Shown here one piece after another: positions 31,685 to 41,213 of a stretch of DNA of 43,069 nucleotides. The stretch spans positions 1 through 43,069 of the forward strand of contig NZ_FOLQ01000032.1 of NCBI RefSeq assembly GCF_900112365.1, written 5' to 3'. The notes under the pieces are model-generated. The model was not told the origin of the DNA. It was given only the letters and a program-made list of their open reading frames with translations, and did no database searches. Source of the DNA: Spirosoma endophyticum. Lineage in GTDB: Bacteria > Bacteroidota > Bacteroidia > Cytophagales > Spirosomataceae. The translations under genes were made by a program, and so were the position numbers. Each line of letters begins with the position of its first letter. Within the stretch, counting starts at the first letter, position 1.

Positions 31685-33322
31685 ATGAAAGCTACCAGTA
31701 TCACCCATGAGCAGCTCGAAGCAACCCGGCAGGCGGGTGATTTTAAATTAGTGGCGGTTGCCGGCTCGGGCAAAACTACCACCCTCATCGAGTACGCCGC
31801 CTCCAGGCCTGTGCTGAGTTCGGGTCGTTCACCCCGAATCCTCTACCTGGCTTTTAACCGTACCGTACGCCTGGAAGCACAAACTCGTTTCGCCCGGCGT
31901 GGTCTAACAAACGTTACAGTACATACGGCTCACTCATTGGCCTATAGCTATGTGATCGTCCGGCAGAGGTATGTGCTGAGTGCCGGGGGCGACTACTCGA
32001 TTCAGGACATTGCAGCTCAGCTTGGCTTCACGCAACGAACTATGCTGGCTGGCTGTATGATGGCCAGCCACGTCAAAAAGCTGTTCAGTTACTTCTGCAA
32101 CTCAAAAGCAGTAACCGTCGAGCAGCTGGACTACCTGGCTATTATTGACCCGGCCGATGCGAAAAGTCGCCGGTTTGCCCGGCAAAACAAGGAAAAGATC
32201 TACCGGTATGCGCAGCAGCTCTACACGCAGATGGATACCAACAAACTGCCTTGTACGCATGACTTTTACCTGAAGAAGTTTCAGTTTGTAGCTCCTCCTT
32301 TGCCCTACGACTATATCCTCTTTGATGAGGGGCAGGATGCTTCGGAAACGATGCTGGAAGTGTTTATGAAGCAACCGGCAACGAAACTGATTGTCGGCGA
32401 TCCTCACCAGCAAATCTACGGGTTTCGACATGCTGTAAACTCCCTGGACAAGTTCGATGCGCCAACGCTGTACCTGAGTCAGAGTTTTCGTTTTGGAGAC
32501 GAGGTTGCTCAACTGGCGAACTACGTACTGGGCTGGAAAAGCAGTTTCGATACGGGCCAGCTCACTACGATTAAAGGAGTAGGAAAGCATCAGCCACCAG
32601 TTGCGCCCATACACGCGACGATCGGCCGTACGAACGTAGCGGTTCTGGCCAAGGCCATTGATATGCTATGTATTGAAGAGCAGATTGGGTCCTTATACTT
32701 CGAAGGGCGGTTCGAAACCTACACCTACATGGACAGTGGCGGATCGCTTATGGATATCTATTACCTGTATCAGGATAGACTGGATCGGGTCCGCAGTCCA
32801 TTAATTAAAACCATGGGCCATGTTGGTGAACTGAAGCATTACGTTGATCAAACCGGCGAGGCCTCTATGCGCCTGGCGCTCGAAATTGTTGAGACGTACC
32901 AGGACGCCTTACCTGAATATATTGAGCAGATCCGGCAGGCCCATGTCGACGATTCAATGCGACACGTGGCCGACCAGATTTTTTCGACCGTTCACCGATG
33001 CAAAGGGATGGAGTACGACGGAGTGACGTTGTGCGATGACTTTATTGAAAAGAAGGGAGTGTCCGAAAAACTGGCGGATAAACAGAATCCGGCTAATCTG
33101 CAGGCGTTGCACGAAGAAATAAACATGCTATATGTAGCCTTAACCCGCAGTCGTCAGCAAGTAAGAATCCCGGATACGTTACGGGCCAGTTTTAGTTTCG
33201 ATCGAGCGGCGCTGGCGCCTGTTCCAGCTGAGAACCGCACTCAGCAGCGCAGTGAATCCGCACTTACAGGCCAAGGTGAAACGGCAAGTGGACAAGTTAC
33301 CAAACTCCGGGCTACAGTCTGA
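31685..33322 (+). CDS. UvrD/Rep-type superfamily 1 DNA helicase
   Basis: This 545-residue protein carries the SF1A motifs in order: AGSGKTTT (Walker A, 26-33), ILYLAFNRT (motif Ia), LFDEGQDASE (motif II, 212-221), IVGDPHQQIYGFRHAV (motif III), LSQSFRFGDEVAQLANYVLG (motif IV), STVHRCKGMEYDGV (motif V) and NMLYVALTRSRQQV (motif VI). It is shorter than UvrD (~720), with reduced 1B/2B insertions, and resembles FBH1-like helicases. A Glu/Ser/Gly-rich tail ends the protein. Its position before a MobC-like gene and parAB suggests it serves plasmid DNA metabolism (inference). Confidence 0.9.
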   Translation: MKATSITHEQLEATRQAGDFKLVAVAGSGKTTTLIEYAASRPVLSSGRSPRILYLAFNRTVRLEAQTRFARRGLTNVTVHTAHSLAYSYVIVRQRYVLSAGGDYSIQDIAAQLGFTQRTMLAGCMMASHVKKLFSYFCNSKAVTVEQLDYLAIIDPADAKSRRFARQNKEKIYRYAQQLYTQMDTNKLPCTHDFYLKKFQFVAPPLPYDYILFDEGQDASETMLEVFMKQPATKLIVGDPHQQIYGFRHAVNSLDKFDAPTLYLSQSFRFGDEVAQLANYVLGWKSSFDTGQLTTIKGVGKHQPPVAPIHATIGRTNVAVLAKAIDMLCIEEQIGSLYFEGRFETYTYMDSGGSLMDIYYLYQDRLDRVRSPLIKTMGHVGELKHYVDQTGEASMRLALEIVETYQDALPEYIEQIRQAHVDDSMRHVADQIFSTVHRCKGMEYDGVTLCDDFIEKKGVSEKLADKQNPANLQALHEEINMLYVALTRSRQQVRIPDTLRASFSFDRAALAPVPAENRTQQRSESALTGQGETASGQVTKLRATV

Positions 33323-33342
33323 ATGGATTAATCCGTTGTGTT

Positions 33343-33615
33343 ATGACAGAATCTTCGAAGAAAAAAAACGCCGGTCGCCCTGAAAAACCCGTTGAGCAGC
33401 GGCTTATCCACAAAGTTACTGTAGCCTTCACCCAGCAGGAATTTGCCGATTTGAAGTGGACAGCAGAAAATCAGCCGACACGGGGCTCCAAACCTTCTCC
33501 AAAAACCGACAAAGCGACAGCGCATTACATACGCACGTTGGTTCTGCCCGAAGTTGAAACATTTGTTCCGACACACCGGCCTGTACTTCCCGGCGACGAG
33601 TCAGACGTTTTATAA
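33343..33615 (+). CDS. MobC-like plasmid mobilisation or ribbon-helix-helix protein
   Basis: This is a 90-residue basic protein. KKKNAGRPEKPVEQRLIHK leads to VTVAFTQQEFADLKWTAE, an R-P-x-K...V-x-V-x-x-x-x-x-E-x-x-x-L ribbon-helix-helix pattern, and ATAHYIRTLVL is the second helix, as in MobC/relaxosome accessory proteins. A relaxase gene is not in the window. It starts 20 bases after the helicase stop, in the same direction. Confidence 0.6.
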   Translation: MTESSKKKNAGRPEKPVEQRLIHKVTVAFTQQEFADLKWTAENQPTRGSKPSPKTDKATAHYIRTLVLPEVETFVPTHRPVLPGDESDVL

Positions 33616-33828
33616 GGACCGGTCCGCTACTGATAGGGGACTCCGAGAAGGGCATCGTACCAGTGCCCGCTTGTAGGGCTCAAAAAACGCTTTTTTTCAA
33701 AATATTTTATTTAATATTAAATTTACGAAAATAGAGGCTCGGACTTATTGATTTAAATAACCTTAGGGCATTCAATTAGGACAATCCAGTTGGGAATTTT
33801 TACTTTTAAGGTACAAACGGTTTAAGAG

Positions 33829-34641
33829 ATGAAAAAGCAAATCGTGGTTGCGGTAGCCAACAACAAAGGTGGCACGGGAAAGACAACAATAACGCTTAAC
33901 CTGGCAGCTGGTCTACAACGACTGGGGAATAAGGTATTGATGGTTGATCTGGATGCCCAGGCTAACTTGACGAGCGCGGTGGGTTTTAAAAACCTCAAAC
34001 GTCACGTGGGTCAGTTGTTGATCGATGAGATGGAATGGGATGAAGTTATCCTCAAGGGAAAGGTAGAGTCTACGGATGAGGCCGAAAGCTGGCCGCAGTT
34101 AGATTTATTACCGGCCGCCCGGACAATGGTTTCTCATGAATCAGCCCTCAACGCGAGTGGTGCCATGCTGGAGCTCCGTTCTCATCTGGAGGGAAAAGAC
34201 TACGATTACGTATTGATCGACTGTCCGCCTAGCCTGGCTGCTTTTACAACCAACGCTCTGGCGGCGGCCGATTACTACTTGGTGCCTATGCAGGGTGAGA
34301 ATTTTGCGTATATCGGCCTAGATGAAATGCTGAAGTATGTAACCAAGCTGAAGCGCAATATGCGGCTCGATATCAAACTGGCTGGTATTGTCAAAAATAA
34401 ATTTAATTTGACGACCACCTTCGCCCGCCAGATCGAGGAAGCGCTGGCTAATCAGAACGTGCCCGTTTTTAAAACGGCGATACGTCAGTTCGTTGGCCTG
34501 ATGGAATGTACCGTTGTTCACAAAAGTATATTCGATTACGCGCCTAAGTCGAACGGTGCCGCTGATTTCAGCGCATTAGTCAACGAATTGATTCAGGCCA
34601 CTCAACTGCAGCAGGAAGGTACTGCTGTCAAACCTCTGTAA
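33829..34641 (+). CDS. parA: ParA-family partition ATPase
   Basis: This is a 270-residue protein with the deviant Walker A NNKGGTGKTTITLNLA (motif 13-20), the A' motif VLMVDLDAQANLTSA, and Walker B YVLIDCPPSLAAFTTNALAA. ParA dimers bind DNA non-specifically and move plasmids or cargo. It lacks the ~100-residue N-terminal DNA-binding domain of type Ia ParA, so it is of the short, type Ib-like class. The ParB-like gene begins 13 bases downstream. Confidence 0.95.
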   Translation: MKKQIVVAVANNKGGTGKTTITLNLAAGLQRLGNKVLMVDLDAQANLTSAVGFKNLKRHVGQLLIDEMEWDEVILKGKVESTDEAESWPQLDLLPAARTMVSHESALNASGAMLELRSHLEGKDYDYVLIDCPPSLAAFTTNALAAADYYLVPMQGENFAYIGLDEMLKYVTKLKRNMRLDIKLAGIVKNKFNLTTTFARQIEEALANQNVPVFKTAIRQFVGLMECTVVHKSIFDYAPKSNGAADFSALVNELIQATQLQQEGTAVKPL

Positions 34642-34654
34642 ACGGTAGTCGACC

Positions 34655-35725
34655 ATGGAAGCCAAAAAAGACAGAAAGAAAAATTTCGCCAACTTCATCA
34701 CTAATCTGCATGAAGAGGATACGACTGAGGTCGAAACGTTAGAACCGGGCACGCAGGTACTTTCACTTCGATCGGAGCTGGAGGATTCGGTGCCGGAGCT
34801 TTCACCGCTTGAGGAACACGAACAGACGACCAGGCAGGAATTAGAGGCCATCATCCAGGAGGGGTTAGATACGTATCTTACCGTCGGCACTGCGCTGTAC
34901 CAGATTCGAGACGCAAAATTATACAGGAGCACTCACCTTTCCTTAAAAGCGTACCTGGCTGAACGCTTCGAAATAGGCCGGCAACGGGCCTACCAACTGA
35001 TGGAAGCGGCACAGGTTGTCAATGCGTTAATGGCAGAGGTGCAAAACACTGATGATGACACGAATGTGGCCATTGTCATGCCTAAAAAAGAATCGCACGC
35101 CAGCGCACTGGCTGATGTACCTAAAGAACAACGGAAGCGGGTTTGGGACGAGGTTAAAAAGGACGAGGAGCGTACCGGGAAGGCAATTACAGCGAAAAAA
35201 ATAAGTGAGAAGGCTGAGGCCATAACCGGTGTCCCACGTAACAGTAAACCGCCCAAAGATCAGAAACCACGCGGGGAGAAGGAAGCCGCCGAGGAGTTTC
35301 TGACCGATCAGGCCAGCTTAACAGCGGCCGCCATGGGTCAACCTCGTGAAAAGAATAAGGTACCTGGTGCTACCTGGCTACCCTCAGAGAAGCCAACAGA
35401 AGAAGTCAATGAGTTGAAAATCGTTGACTTTTCCGGGGGAGAATTGGATGAGACTTCAGTTGATTCAAATACGACGGTAGGAGAGAAGTCATCAGAAACG
35501 AATGACCATTTGGAGAGGCTACGTAAAGCTTTCCTGAATGCACAGCCGGCAGATCTGGTAATAAAAATAAGTGCTCGTCTTCTGCAAGACGAACAGGTTA
35601 TTGAAGATTGGCAAATATTGCGGCAGGATAAACAAATCACTGACGAAAATGGCGTCGCTTCATTAACGCTGCAGGAAGCTTTAGAACTTGGTATCCTGAA
35701 TGATTATCTGGCTCAATTATCCTAA
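34655..35725 (+). CDS. ParB-like partition protein
   Basis: This is a 356-residue protein. Residues ~66-120 read LDTYLTVGTALYQIRDAKLY, then LKAYLAERFEIGRQRAYQLM, a helical DNA-binding motif (IGRQRAYQL) seen in plasmid and phage proteins. The second half is charged and partly disordered, and a C-terminal helix-rich part begins ~287. No classic ParB/Srx nuclease domain is evident. Its place 13 bases after parA and before a terminator and repeat cluster makes a centromere-binding role likely, but this is inference from position. Confidence 0.7.
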   Translation: MEAKKDRKKNFANFITNLHEEDTTEVETLEPGTQVLSLRSELEDSVPELSPLEEHEQTTRQELEAIIQEGLDTYLTVGTALYQIRDAKLYRSTHLSLKAYLAERFEIGRQRAYQLMEAAQVVNALMAEVQNTDDDTNVAIVMPKKESHASALADVPKEQRKRVWDEVKKDEERTGKAITAKKISEKAEAITGVPRNSKPPKDQKPRGEKEAAEEFLTDQASLTAAAMGQPREKNKVPGATWLPSEKPTEEVNELKIVDFSGGELDETSVDSNTTVGEKSSETNDHLERLRKAFLNAQPADLVIKISARLLQDEQVIEDWQILRQDKQITDENGVASLTLQEALELGILNDYLAQLS

Positions 35726-35750
35726 AATATACGATTTCTTATAGCACCAG

Positions 35751-35779
35751 GCAGCACGAGTTTCGTGCTGCTTTTTTTT
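35751..35779 (+). terminator. Rho-independent terminator of the parAB operon
   Basis: Perfect nine-base arms (GCAGCACGA and complement) with a three-base loop are followed by eight T. It lies 26 bases after the ParB-like stop codon. Confidence 0.93.
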
Positions 35780-35928
35780 ATGCTGACGATTCATCAATTA
35801 TAGGTGCGTTTGCCGTTTCGTACAAAATCCGTCACTTGACTTTACGAACACGATTCAATGTGTCATTTTCTGGAGGGTTTTATGAGACAATCTGTTTGGG
35901 CAGTTTGGCAACCACTTTTGCCCACTAT

Positions 35929-36124
35929 TCGGATAAAGTGAAAGTATTGTACCACTCTTACACTTTATCCGATTATACGCTTCTGAGTTACCACGTGGTA
36001 TGAACATTATGCCGAAATCGGCATAACATCCCTAATGCCGAACGGAAGATTATGCCGCATACGATCATCAAAACCCGCACAATGCATTCTCAAGTCGATC
36101 TTTGACAATTGTATGCGGCATAAT
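35929..36124. repeat. Cluster of inverted repeats and TTATGCCG iterons, candidate parS or origin
   Basis: Four palindromic structures occur in 200 bases. TCGGATAAAGTG (35929-35940) is repeated inverted at 35961-35972. TACCACGTGGTA spans 35989-36000. TTATGCCGA is inverted at 36007-36015 / 36018-36026. ATTATGCCGCATAC (36049-36062) is inverted at 36111-36124. A further TAATGCCGAA lies at 36033. The TTATGCCG core thus appears about five times in both orientations. It lies after the parAB terminator and holds no gene, which fits a centromere or a replication origin. Confidence 0.65.
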
Positions 36125-36223
36125 TTTTACGTTGAGTTAGATTTCGAAGTCACGTGTAGCCCTGCAACTGATTCCTGTATTATCTAGTGTTGGGAAGTTT
36201 TGCAAAACGGCCTTTAAGAGAAT

Positions 36224-37555
36224 TTAGGGGAGGAGGGATGCATACTCTCGAACATTAATCAGAGGAATGCTGGTTTTGTAAGCCTGATTGATCACCTTAA
36301 TCGTTTCATTGGCAATGACGGCACTGCCGATGGCCGATGGGTAGAGCCCATCCTGGGAAAAGAAATTGCCGTTGGGAAACGAGGGATCAATGAACAACCC
36401 ATCCTCGGTAGTGTACTGCCGATTGATTACTCGTTTGTATAAACTGTACAAATCCACTATTGGCGTGTTGCCAGTCACTTTCGATAAATACGGCAGACTG
36501 TAATCATAATTCATGAAGGCGTTTAGCTGAAACAGTTTGACCTCCTGTTTGGAAAGCACGTCCTTGTCTTCCAGCACAATGGGCAAAGCACCTTTCTGAG
36601 CAAAAGCCTGCTTGATTTTGTCATTCGGAATTAGCAGGGCACTGTCTGCTAGAACCACCCCGCTGGTGATATTCATCGCTTGCAGTTTTTTGGCATCATA
36701 TAAATGGAAGTAAGGAAAATCCATGAGGTCGGGCCGGTTGTACATAACCACTTTTCGTCCCAGATTTTGGCTGTCTAGAACGTCTTTTTGAAACGCGTAA
36801 AAAATAGTGCCACTTCCCGTATAACGGCTTAGCCGATCACTCACCAATTCGGGATTGATAGCTACGCCCACATAAATGTCAAAATCAGGCTCGTAAAGCA
36901 GCAGATGGATTTGGCGGGCATCCATCAACCGGGTGATGAGGTCGTAGCGCTCCGGCTGATTAGTCGGGAAAAGCCGGTTCAGGTAGGCATAATAGTTCCG
37001 CTGAGCGGGATAAGTGTAGTCAACTCTGGCCGAGTCCGCGGGTTTCGCCCCAACGCCGTAGGGTAGAGCCAGGTTATCTGGCATCGGGCCATTATATTTG
37101 CTAAGCACTAGCGGGTTAGTAGAGATAACACCCGTCTGATTGGATACCCGTTTCCAGGAAGGTAGTGGGTCGGTCTGGTCATAGACCAGATAGCCCGTAC
37201 CATTGCCAACGGCCGGGTCAAACAAGGGGGACACAAAGGAAGCCAGTCTCATCTGGTGGGCAATCAGCGCCGGGATGCAGGTGAGTTGGCCCTCCCGGTA
37301 CAGGCCCCCATCCCGATACCCGGCCATCAGGGAGCCACCCCAGGCTACCAGTCGGGTTGTCGTGGTATCGTCGGGCCGATGCAGACCCAGTAAGCCGGGT
37401 TGGTAGGCCGCCGGGGGCAGCACAACATCGGATTTGACCGGTTGGGAGAGCGAGCCAGTAATGACTACGGTTGGCTCTTCCACACTGGGTTCGATGTGTT
37501 TACACCCACTGAAGCTCAATCCGAACAGTAGTAAAAGCAACCGACACTTGTTCAT
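36224..37555 (-). CDS. SGNH-hydrolase-like lipoprotein with altered catalytic motifs
   Basis: This 443-residue protein has lipobox SFSGC (Cys18). The block-I-like motif VAWGGSLMAGYRDGGLYREG contains the expected nucleophile (Ser75) but reads GGSL rather than G-D/N-S-L. Near the end, FFSQDGLYPSAIGSAVIANE corresponds to block V, D-G-L-H-P-x-x-x-G, with Tyr405 in place of the catalytic histidine. It may be inactive or use another base. A role on esterified polysaccharides is common for such lipoproteins but unproven here. Confidence 0.65.
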   Translation of the reverse strand: MNKCRLLLLLFGLSFSGCKHIEPSVEEPTVVITGSLSQPVKSDVVLPPAAYQPGLLGLHRPDDTTTTRLVAWGGSLMAGYRDGGLYREGQLTCIPALIAHQMRLASFVSPLFDPAVGNGTGYLVYDQTDPLPSWKRVSNQTGVISTNPLVLSKYNGPMPDNLALPYGVGAKPADSARVDYTYPAQRNYYAYLNRLFPTNQPERYDLITRLMDARQIHLLLYEPDFDIYVGVAINPELVSDRLSRYTGSGTIFYAFQKDVLDSQNLGRKVVMYNRPDLMDFPYFHLYDAKKLQAMNITSGVVLADSALLIPNDKIKQAFAQKGALPIVLEDKDVLSKQEVKLFQLNAFMNYDYSLPYLSKVTGNTPIVDLYSLYKRVINRQYTTEDGLFIDPSFPNGNFFSQDGLYPSAIGSAVIANETIKVINQAYKTSIPLINVREYASLLP

Positions 37556-37809
37556 ATTACTAAAGAGACAATTGATATTCCGTGGTTCGAAAAAAGCAAG
37601 TTTGCCTGACGATCCTGAGCTTGCAGATTGTACGGGAAACGACGGCCTATATATAGTATTGATGATTAATCAGTTCAGTATTGAGGATGAAGAACGCAAC
37701 AAACCTCAACGGTCGATAAAGCCTGTCTGACGCAATTCCAAAAGCGCTCCCCATCTAGTGCAAGCAGCAGCATTGTAATGATCAATTTGCGAATCTTTTT
37801 AATTAACCC
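37556..37809. other. Intergenic stretch, no gene supported
   Basis: Gap between two minus-strand genes. No hairpin with a U-run and no recognisable coding frame was seen. Confidence 0.35.
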
Positions 37810-39483
37810 TTATCGGATAATTACAATCTTTCCACGATAGATGTAGCTTTGGTTGCTAGCAAATAAAACCTTTAAAGTATACGTAAAAATGCCACTTAGT
37901 GGCTCCCCATTGTATTTTCCGTTCCAAAGTGAATCTCCATTTTTAATGGTGTGAAACTCATCTTCAAAGACAATTTCACCCCATCGGTTGAATATGGTCA
38001 AGCTTTCAAGTTGTAAGCTAGTAAATGGAAAGAAAATGCACCAACCTTCATTAATGCCATCATGATTTGGGGTAAAAGAGTCAGGAAGGTAAATAACATT
38101 TTCACATTGTTCGGCAACTTTGACGATCTGCTCAATTATGCAACCCAGATCATCAGAAACAGATACGTTATAACTACCTCTTGAAAGTTGAAAAAATGAA
38201 GAATCGCTTTGAAAATTCAGGTTATTAAGGCGATAATTCACCTTATTGTGACTTACAACCGCAATACTTATCTGACCATCAGTCATTCCGCAAGTAGCTG
38301 GCTTAGTGGTGATATTAGATATGTCAAGTTTTTCACTGGTACCTACTTCACTTATTTTAGAGACACGACAACCGGTTTCATCCTGAATGGATATGGTATA
38401 CGTTCCTGCTTTTAAATTGTCAAATGTGTTAGTAGGTTGATACTGTATGCTATCGATCGAGTAGGTTATACGTCCGTTACCAGCAACATTGTTTACGCTT
38501 ATACGCCCATTCGGTTTTCCACAAGTAGTAGCTGTAACATGAATTTGATTCACATCAAGATTGATCGTCTTTTTTAGGGATACTGACTGAGTCACTTTAC
38601 ATTGGTCCTGGTCTTTCACAGTAAGTGTGTAATTTCCTCCTGAAAGGTTAGCAAATTGGCTGGCAGATTGAAAGTCAGTTCCGTTTAGGGAAAAACTTAA
38701 CGAGCCAGTGCCACCAGTAGCTGATATAGCTATTGAGCCATCTTGCCGACCGCATTGTGGGTCAACTGGAGTAACCGAAGTTATAGTTGGTGATGAGGGC
38801 GAAGAAACTTTGAAAGTTGAGGTGCCATAACAGTTAGCGATCCGGATCATAACCGTATAGGTTCCGGCCGCTAGACCTGTGAAAACTGGTGAAAACTGCA
38901 GAGGCCCATTATTAATACTGTACTTGAGTGGATTGCGAGCGGTAGCTCCGGTGGCGGTTATGGAGAGCGTACCATCGCTTTTTCCACAGCTGGCAGGTGT
39001 AGTAATTACGTTAACTAGATAGGGTTCAACAATTTCTATAGTTATAGGAATAACGGAGGACTCAATACCATTAATAGTTTGAGTTAGATAAAAGGTTATA
39101 GTTTTATCCAGGGAGGGCGCAGCGTACGTATTCCCTTGATAAAGCAATTGTGTTTTTGCCCCATCTGCGTACCATTTGACATTTCTTCCCGAAACGGTAA
39201 GGTATGGGTTACCACCTCGGCAATAGGTATCAGGAGATTGTAAAAAAATACTATCAGCTAAAAAAAATGAACTGATTTTGCTAGCAGAGTTACCGGTATT
39301 TGGGAGTGATCCGAGTTCATTATGAACGCTTATTAACACATGATCACTATGCCTCAGTTTGTTATTAGAGGAAAATTCTGCCTTCAGGATTGACATGTGT
39401 AATGCTTTTACAATATTTCCCAAACCTATATTTAGAACATAGAAGTGAAATATTAATATCTTGAATATCAGCCAGATTTTCAT
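37810..39483 (-). CDS. SprB-repeat surface protein with CHU_C sorting domain
   Basis: This 557-residue protein has a hydrophobic N-terminal segment (residues 1-22) likely to be a signal peptide. Residues ~85-150 are Ig-like (YCRGGNPYLTVSGRNVKWYA). Four SprB-type repeats follow, starting TPASCGKSDGTLSITATG, DPQCGRQDGSIAISATGG, TATTCGKPNGRISVNNVAG and KPATCGMTDGQISIAVV, each ending near AGTYTV-I-D. The C-terminus (DSFTPNHDGINEG, FNRWGEIVFEDE, WNGKYNGEPLSGIFTYTLKV) is a CHU_C gliding-motility domain, so export by type IX secretion is expected. No PorP/SprF gene adjoins it, unlike the first CHU_C gene. Adhesin or motility function inferred. Confidence 0.9.
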   Translation of the reverse strand: MKIWLIFKILIFHFYVLNIGLGNIVKALHMSILKAEFSSNNKLRHSDHVLISVHNELGSLPNTGNSASKISSFFLADSIFLQSPDTYCRGGNPYLTVSGRNVKWYADGAKTQLLYQGNTYAAPSLDKTITFYLTQTINGIESSVIPITIEIVEPYLVNVITTPASCGKSDGTLSITATGATARNPLKYSINNGPLQFSPVFTGLAAGTYTVMIRIANCYGTSTFKVSSPSSPTITSVTPVDPQCGRQDGSIAISATGGTGSLSFSLNGTDFQSASQFANLSGGNYTLTVKDQDQCKVTQSVSLKKTINLDVNQIHVTATTCGKPNGRISVNNVAGNGRITYSIDSIQYQPTNTFDNLKAGTYTISIQDETGCRVSKISEVGTSEKLDISNITTKPATCGMTDGQISIAVVSHNKVNYRLNNLNFQSDSSFFQLSRGSYNVSVSDDLGCIIEQIVKVAEQCENVIYLPDSFTPNHDGINEGWCIFFPFTSLQLESLTIFNRWGEIVFEDEFHTIKNGDSLWNGKYNGEPLSGIFTYTLKVLFASNQSYIYRGKIVIIR

Positions 39484-39986
39484 TGTAAAAACAGTTTCAC
39501 TGAATAATTAATCGCTGATTTTATTCTGTTACCTATACTGAAATAGTCTGGTTCAGGCCAGCGCAAGGGGACTATATTCAGTACCTAAGCTTGTCTTCAC
39601 CCCTACGTCCACCAAGCACTAATATTTTGTTGCTGATAATAGAGTAACCTAGTGACTAATTCCTAGATTCCTTTAAAAGTAGGATGGAGTAGTAATCTAA
39701 CACATAAGCATAGCTCATCTAAAACGGTAAAGCGTACTCTTACTGGCTTGCCACAGGAACCATGTTTTAAAACTGTAGATCAGTAATCCATATAAACTAT
39801 TTCATTGTAGATACAACGGTAAGTATAACTAAATAACTTAACGATTGTACACCAACATGAAAGTTGCCAAATGCACTAAAATACAATTTAATAATATTTT
39901 AATGCAATAATTTAAACTGTAGCTACGTAACCTAGTTGTTACTCAAAATACTAAATCGTTTATGAACCAAAACTTTACAAATCATC
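39484..39986. other. 503-base divergent intergenic region
   Basis: AT-rich, without a coding frame of note. It separates the divergent SprB-repeat gene and the secreted-protein gene and must hold both promoters. No motif could be fixed. Confidence 0.35.
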
Positions 39987-41198
39987 ATGAAAAACTTACT
40001 AATGCTCATTGCTGTCTTAGTATCTATAGGTCTAAGTTCAGCTGTTGCCCAGCCTCCAAGAGTTTATATAGATGGCAATTGGTACACACATGAACAAACG
40101 GCATATATTAAATGTACTACATCGCCTGTTTTAGCAGTTATTGATCCAGCTTGTACGGATGCGTCCTGTACTGCCTATAAAAGTATCTTTGTTTCAACCT
40201 CATCTAATTTCTCTCACTTTAATGTCAATACGAATACAGAAGAAATTGTACTAGATTATACAAATCATTATGATGGCTATATTGATGTAGCTTATGCTGG
40301 GGACCCTGCCATTTGCCGCGTTCATATTGTTCAAAAACCAGGCGCTGCTACCTTTACAGCTACACCTAGTATCTGCTCTCCCTCTTCAACCGCTACCTAT
40401 ACCCTTTCGGTAAATTACCCATTCAATAGCACAAATCCACTAAATATTAAATGGTATACCACCGGTGGAGTAACAGTAAATGGGGCAAGCTCCTTTACCG
40501 ATTCAGGAGTAACCATTAGTAACGTTACAGTTCAAGCGACTTCCTTCGGCACTATATACGCCCACGGTGAAATACCCGGTTGCGGGAATGTAGCGGGTGC
40601 TCAAGATCTGGCTTATGTAGGTACTCCTGGTAGTAGCGATATAACGTTTAATGCGACTGGAGGGGGTGACAATGGGTCTTCATTTTGTATAGGTAATACT
40701 CGAAGTTACCAGGCTAATCCAAACCTTCCTTTATCTCGCTACAGCTATAGCTGGAGCATACCCTCCGGCAGCAGTAACGTTTCTTACTTTTATTCTTATG
40801 GCCCAAATGCTACTATCACAGCAGGTGCTGCCGGTGGATTTTTACTACAAATGAATGTTACACAAAGTGGTTGCAGTTCGAGTGGAGGAAGTTCCCGAAC
40901 GTTTTTTATAAGTAGTTGCGGAGGATTCCGAGTGGCTAATAATCCAAGCTCGACAAAAGTGACTGCCTTATTTGATCCTATTTTAGATGACCAGTTCATA
41001 CCAGAGTCACTTCGGCTTTCAAGTGAGAAGAATGGAATAGTTAAAGAGATTAAAATACGGGGTGAGTATCCTAATGAAGAGGTAAAAAATGGATTACAGG
41101 TAGAAATGGATGTACATTCATTACCAAGGGGTACTTATTATTTACAGTCAATAAATAATGCCCAAAAATCTGAATCGACTCGCGTTGTTTTACAATAA
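39987..41198 (+). CDS. Secreted Ig/PKD-like beta-sandwich protein
   Basis: This 403-residue protein has a clear signal peptide (MKNLLMLIAVLVSIGLSSAV, cleaved before QPP). The mature chain is Ser/Thr/Gly-rich and beta-structured, with cysteine-bounded modules (CSPSSTATYTLSVNYPFN, YSWSIPSGSSNVSYFY) resembling Ig/PKD-like domains. The last ~80 residues (VDVHSLPRGTYYLQS...) resemble a type A T9SS sorting domain, with PRGTYYL near the end, but this is weak. It is followed 15 bases later by a PorT-like barrel gene, so the two may form a secreted-protein/barrel unit. Confidence 0.7.
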   Translation: MKNLLMLIAVLVSIGLSSAVAQPPRVYIDGNWYTHEQTAYIKCTTSPVLAVIDPACTDASCTAYKSIFVSTSSNFSHFNVNTNTEEIVLDYTNHYDGYIDVAYAGDPAICRVHIVQKPGAATFTATPSICSPSSTATYTLSVNYPFNSTNPLNIKWYTTGGVTVNGASSFTDSGVTISNVTVQATSFGTIYAHGEIPGCGNVAGAQDLAYVGTPGSSDITFNATGGGDNGSSFCIGNTRSYQANPNLPLSRYSYSWSIPSGSSNVSYFYSYGPNATITAGAAGGFLLQMNVTQSGCSSSGGSSRTFFISSCGGFRVANNPSSTKVTALFDPILDDQFIPESLRLSSEKNGIVKEIKIRGEYPNEEVKNGLQVEMDVHSLPRGTYYLQSINNAQKSESTRVVLQ

Positions 41199-41213
41199 TT
41201 ATTGGTGCATGCC

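Noticed and set aside
32102..32614. 170-codon minus-strand frame
   Set aside because: Antisense inside the helicase gene, whose motifs I-VI are intact; low-complexity composition typical of a shadow frame.
35929..36124. CRISPR array reading of the repeat cluster
   Set aside because: Units are only 8-14 bases, inverted and irregularly spaced, and no cas gene is present.
38100..39020. Repeated protein modules suggesting a DNA repeat or CRISPR
   Set aside because: The repeats are SprB-type protein modules with diverged DNA; there are no constant repeats with equal spacers.
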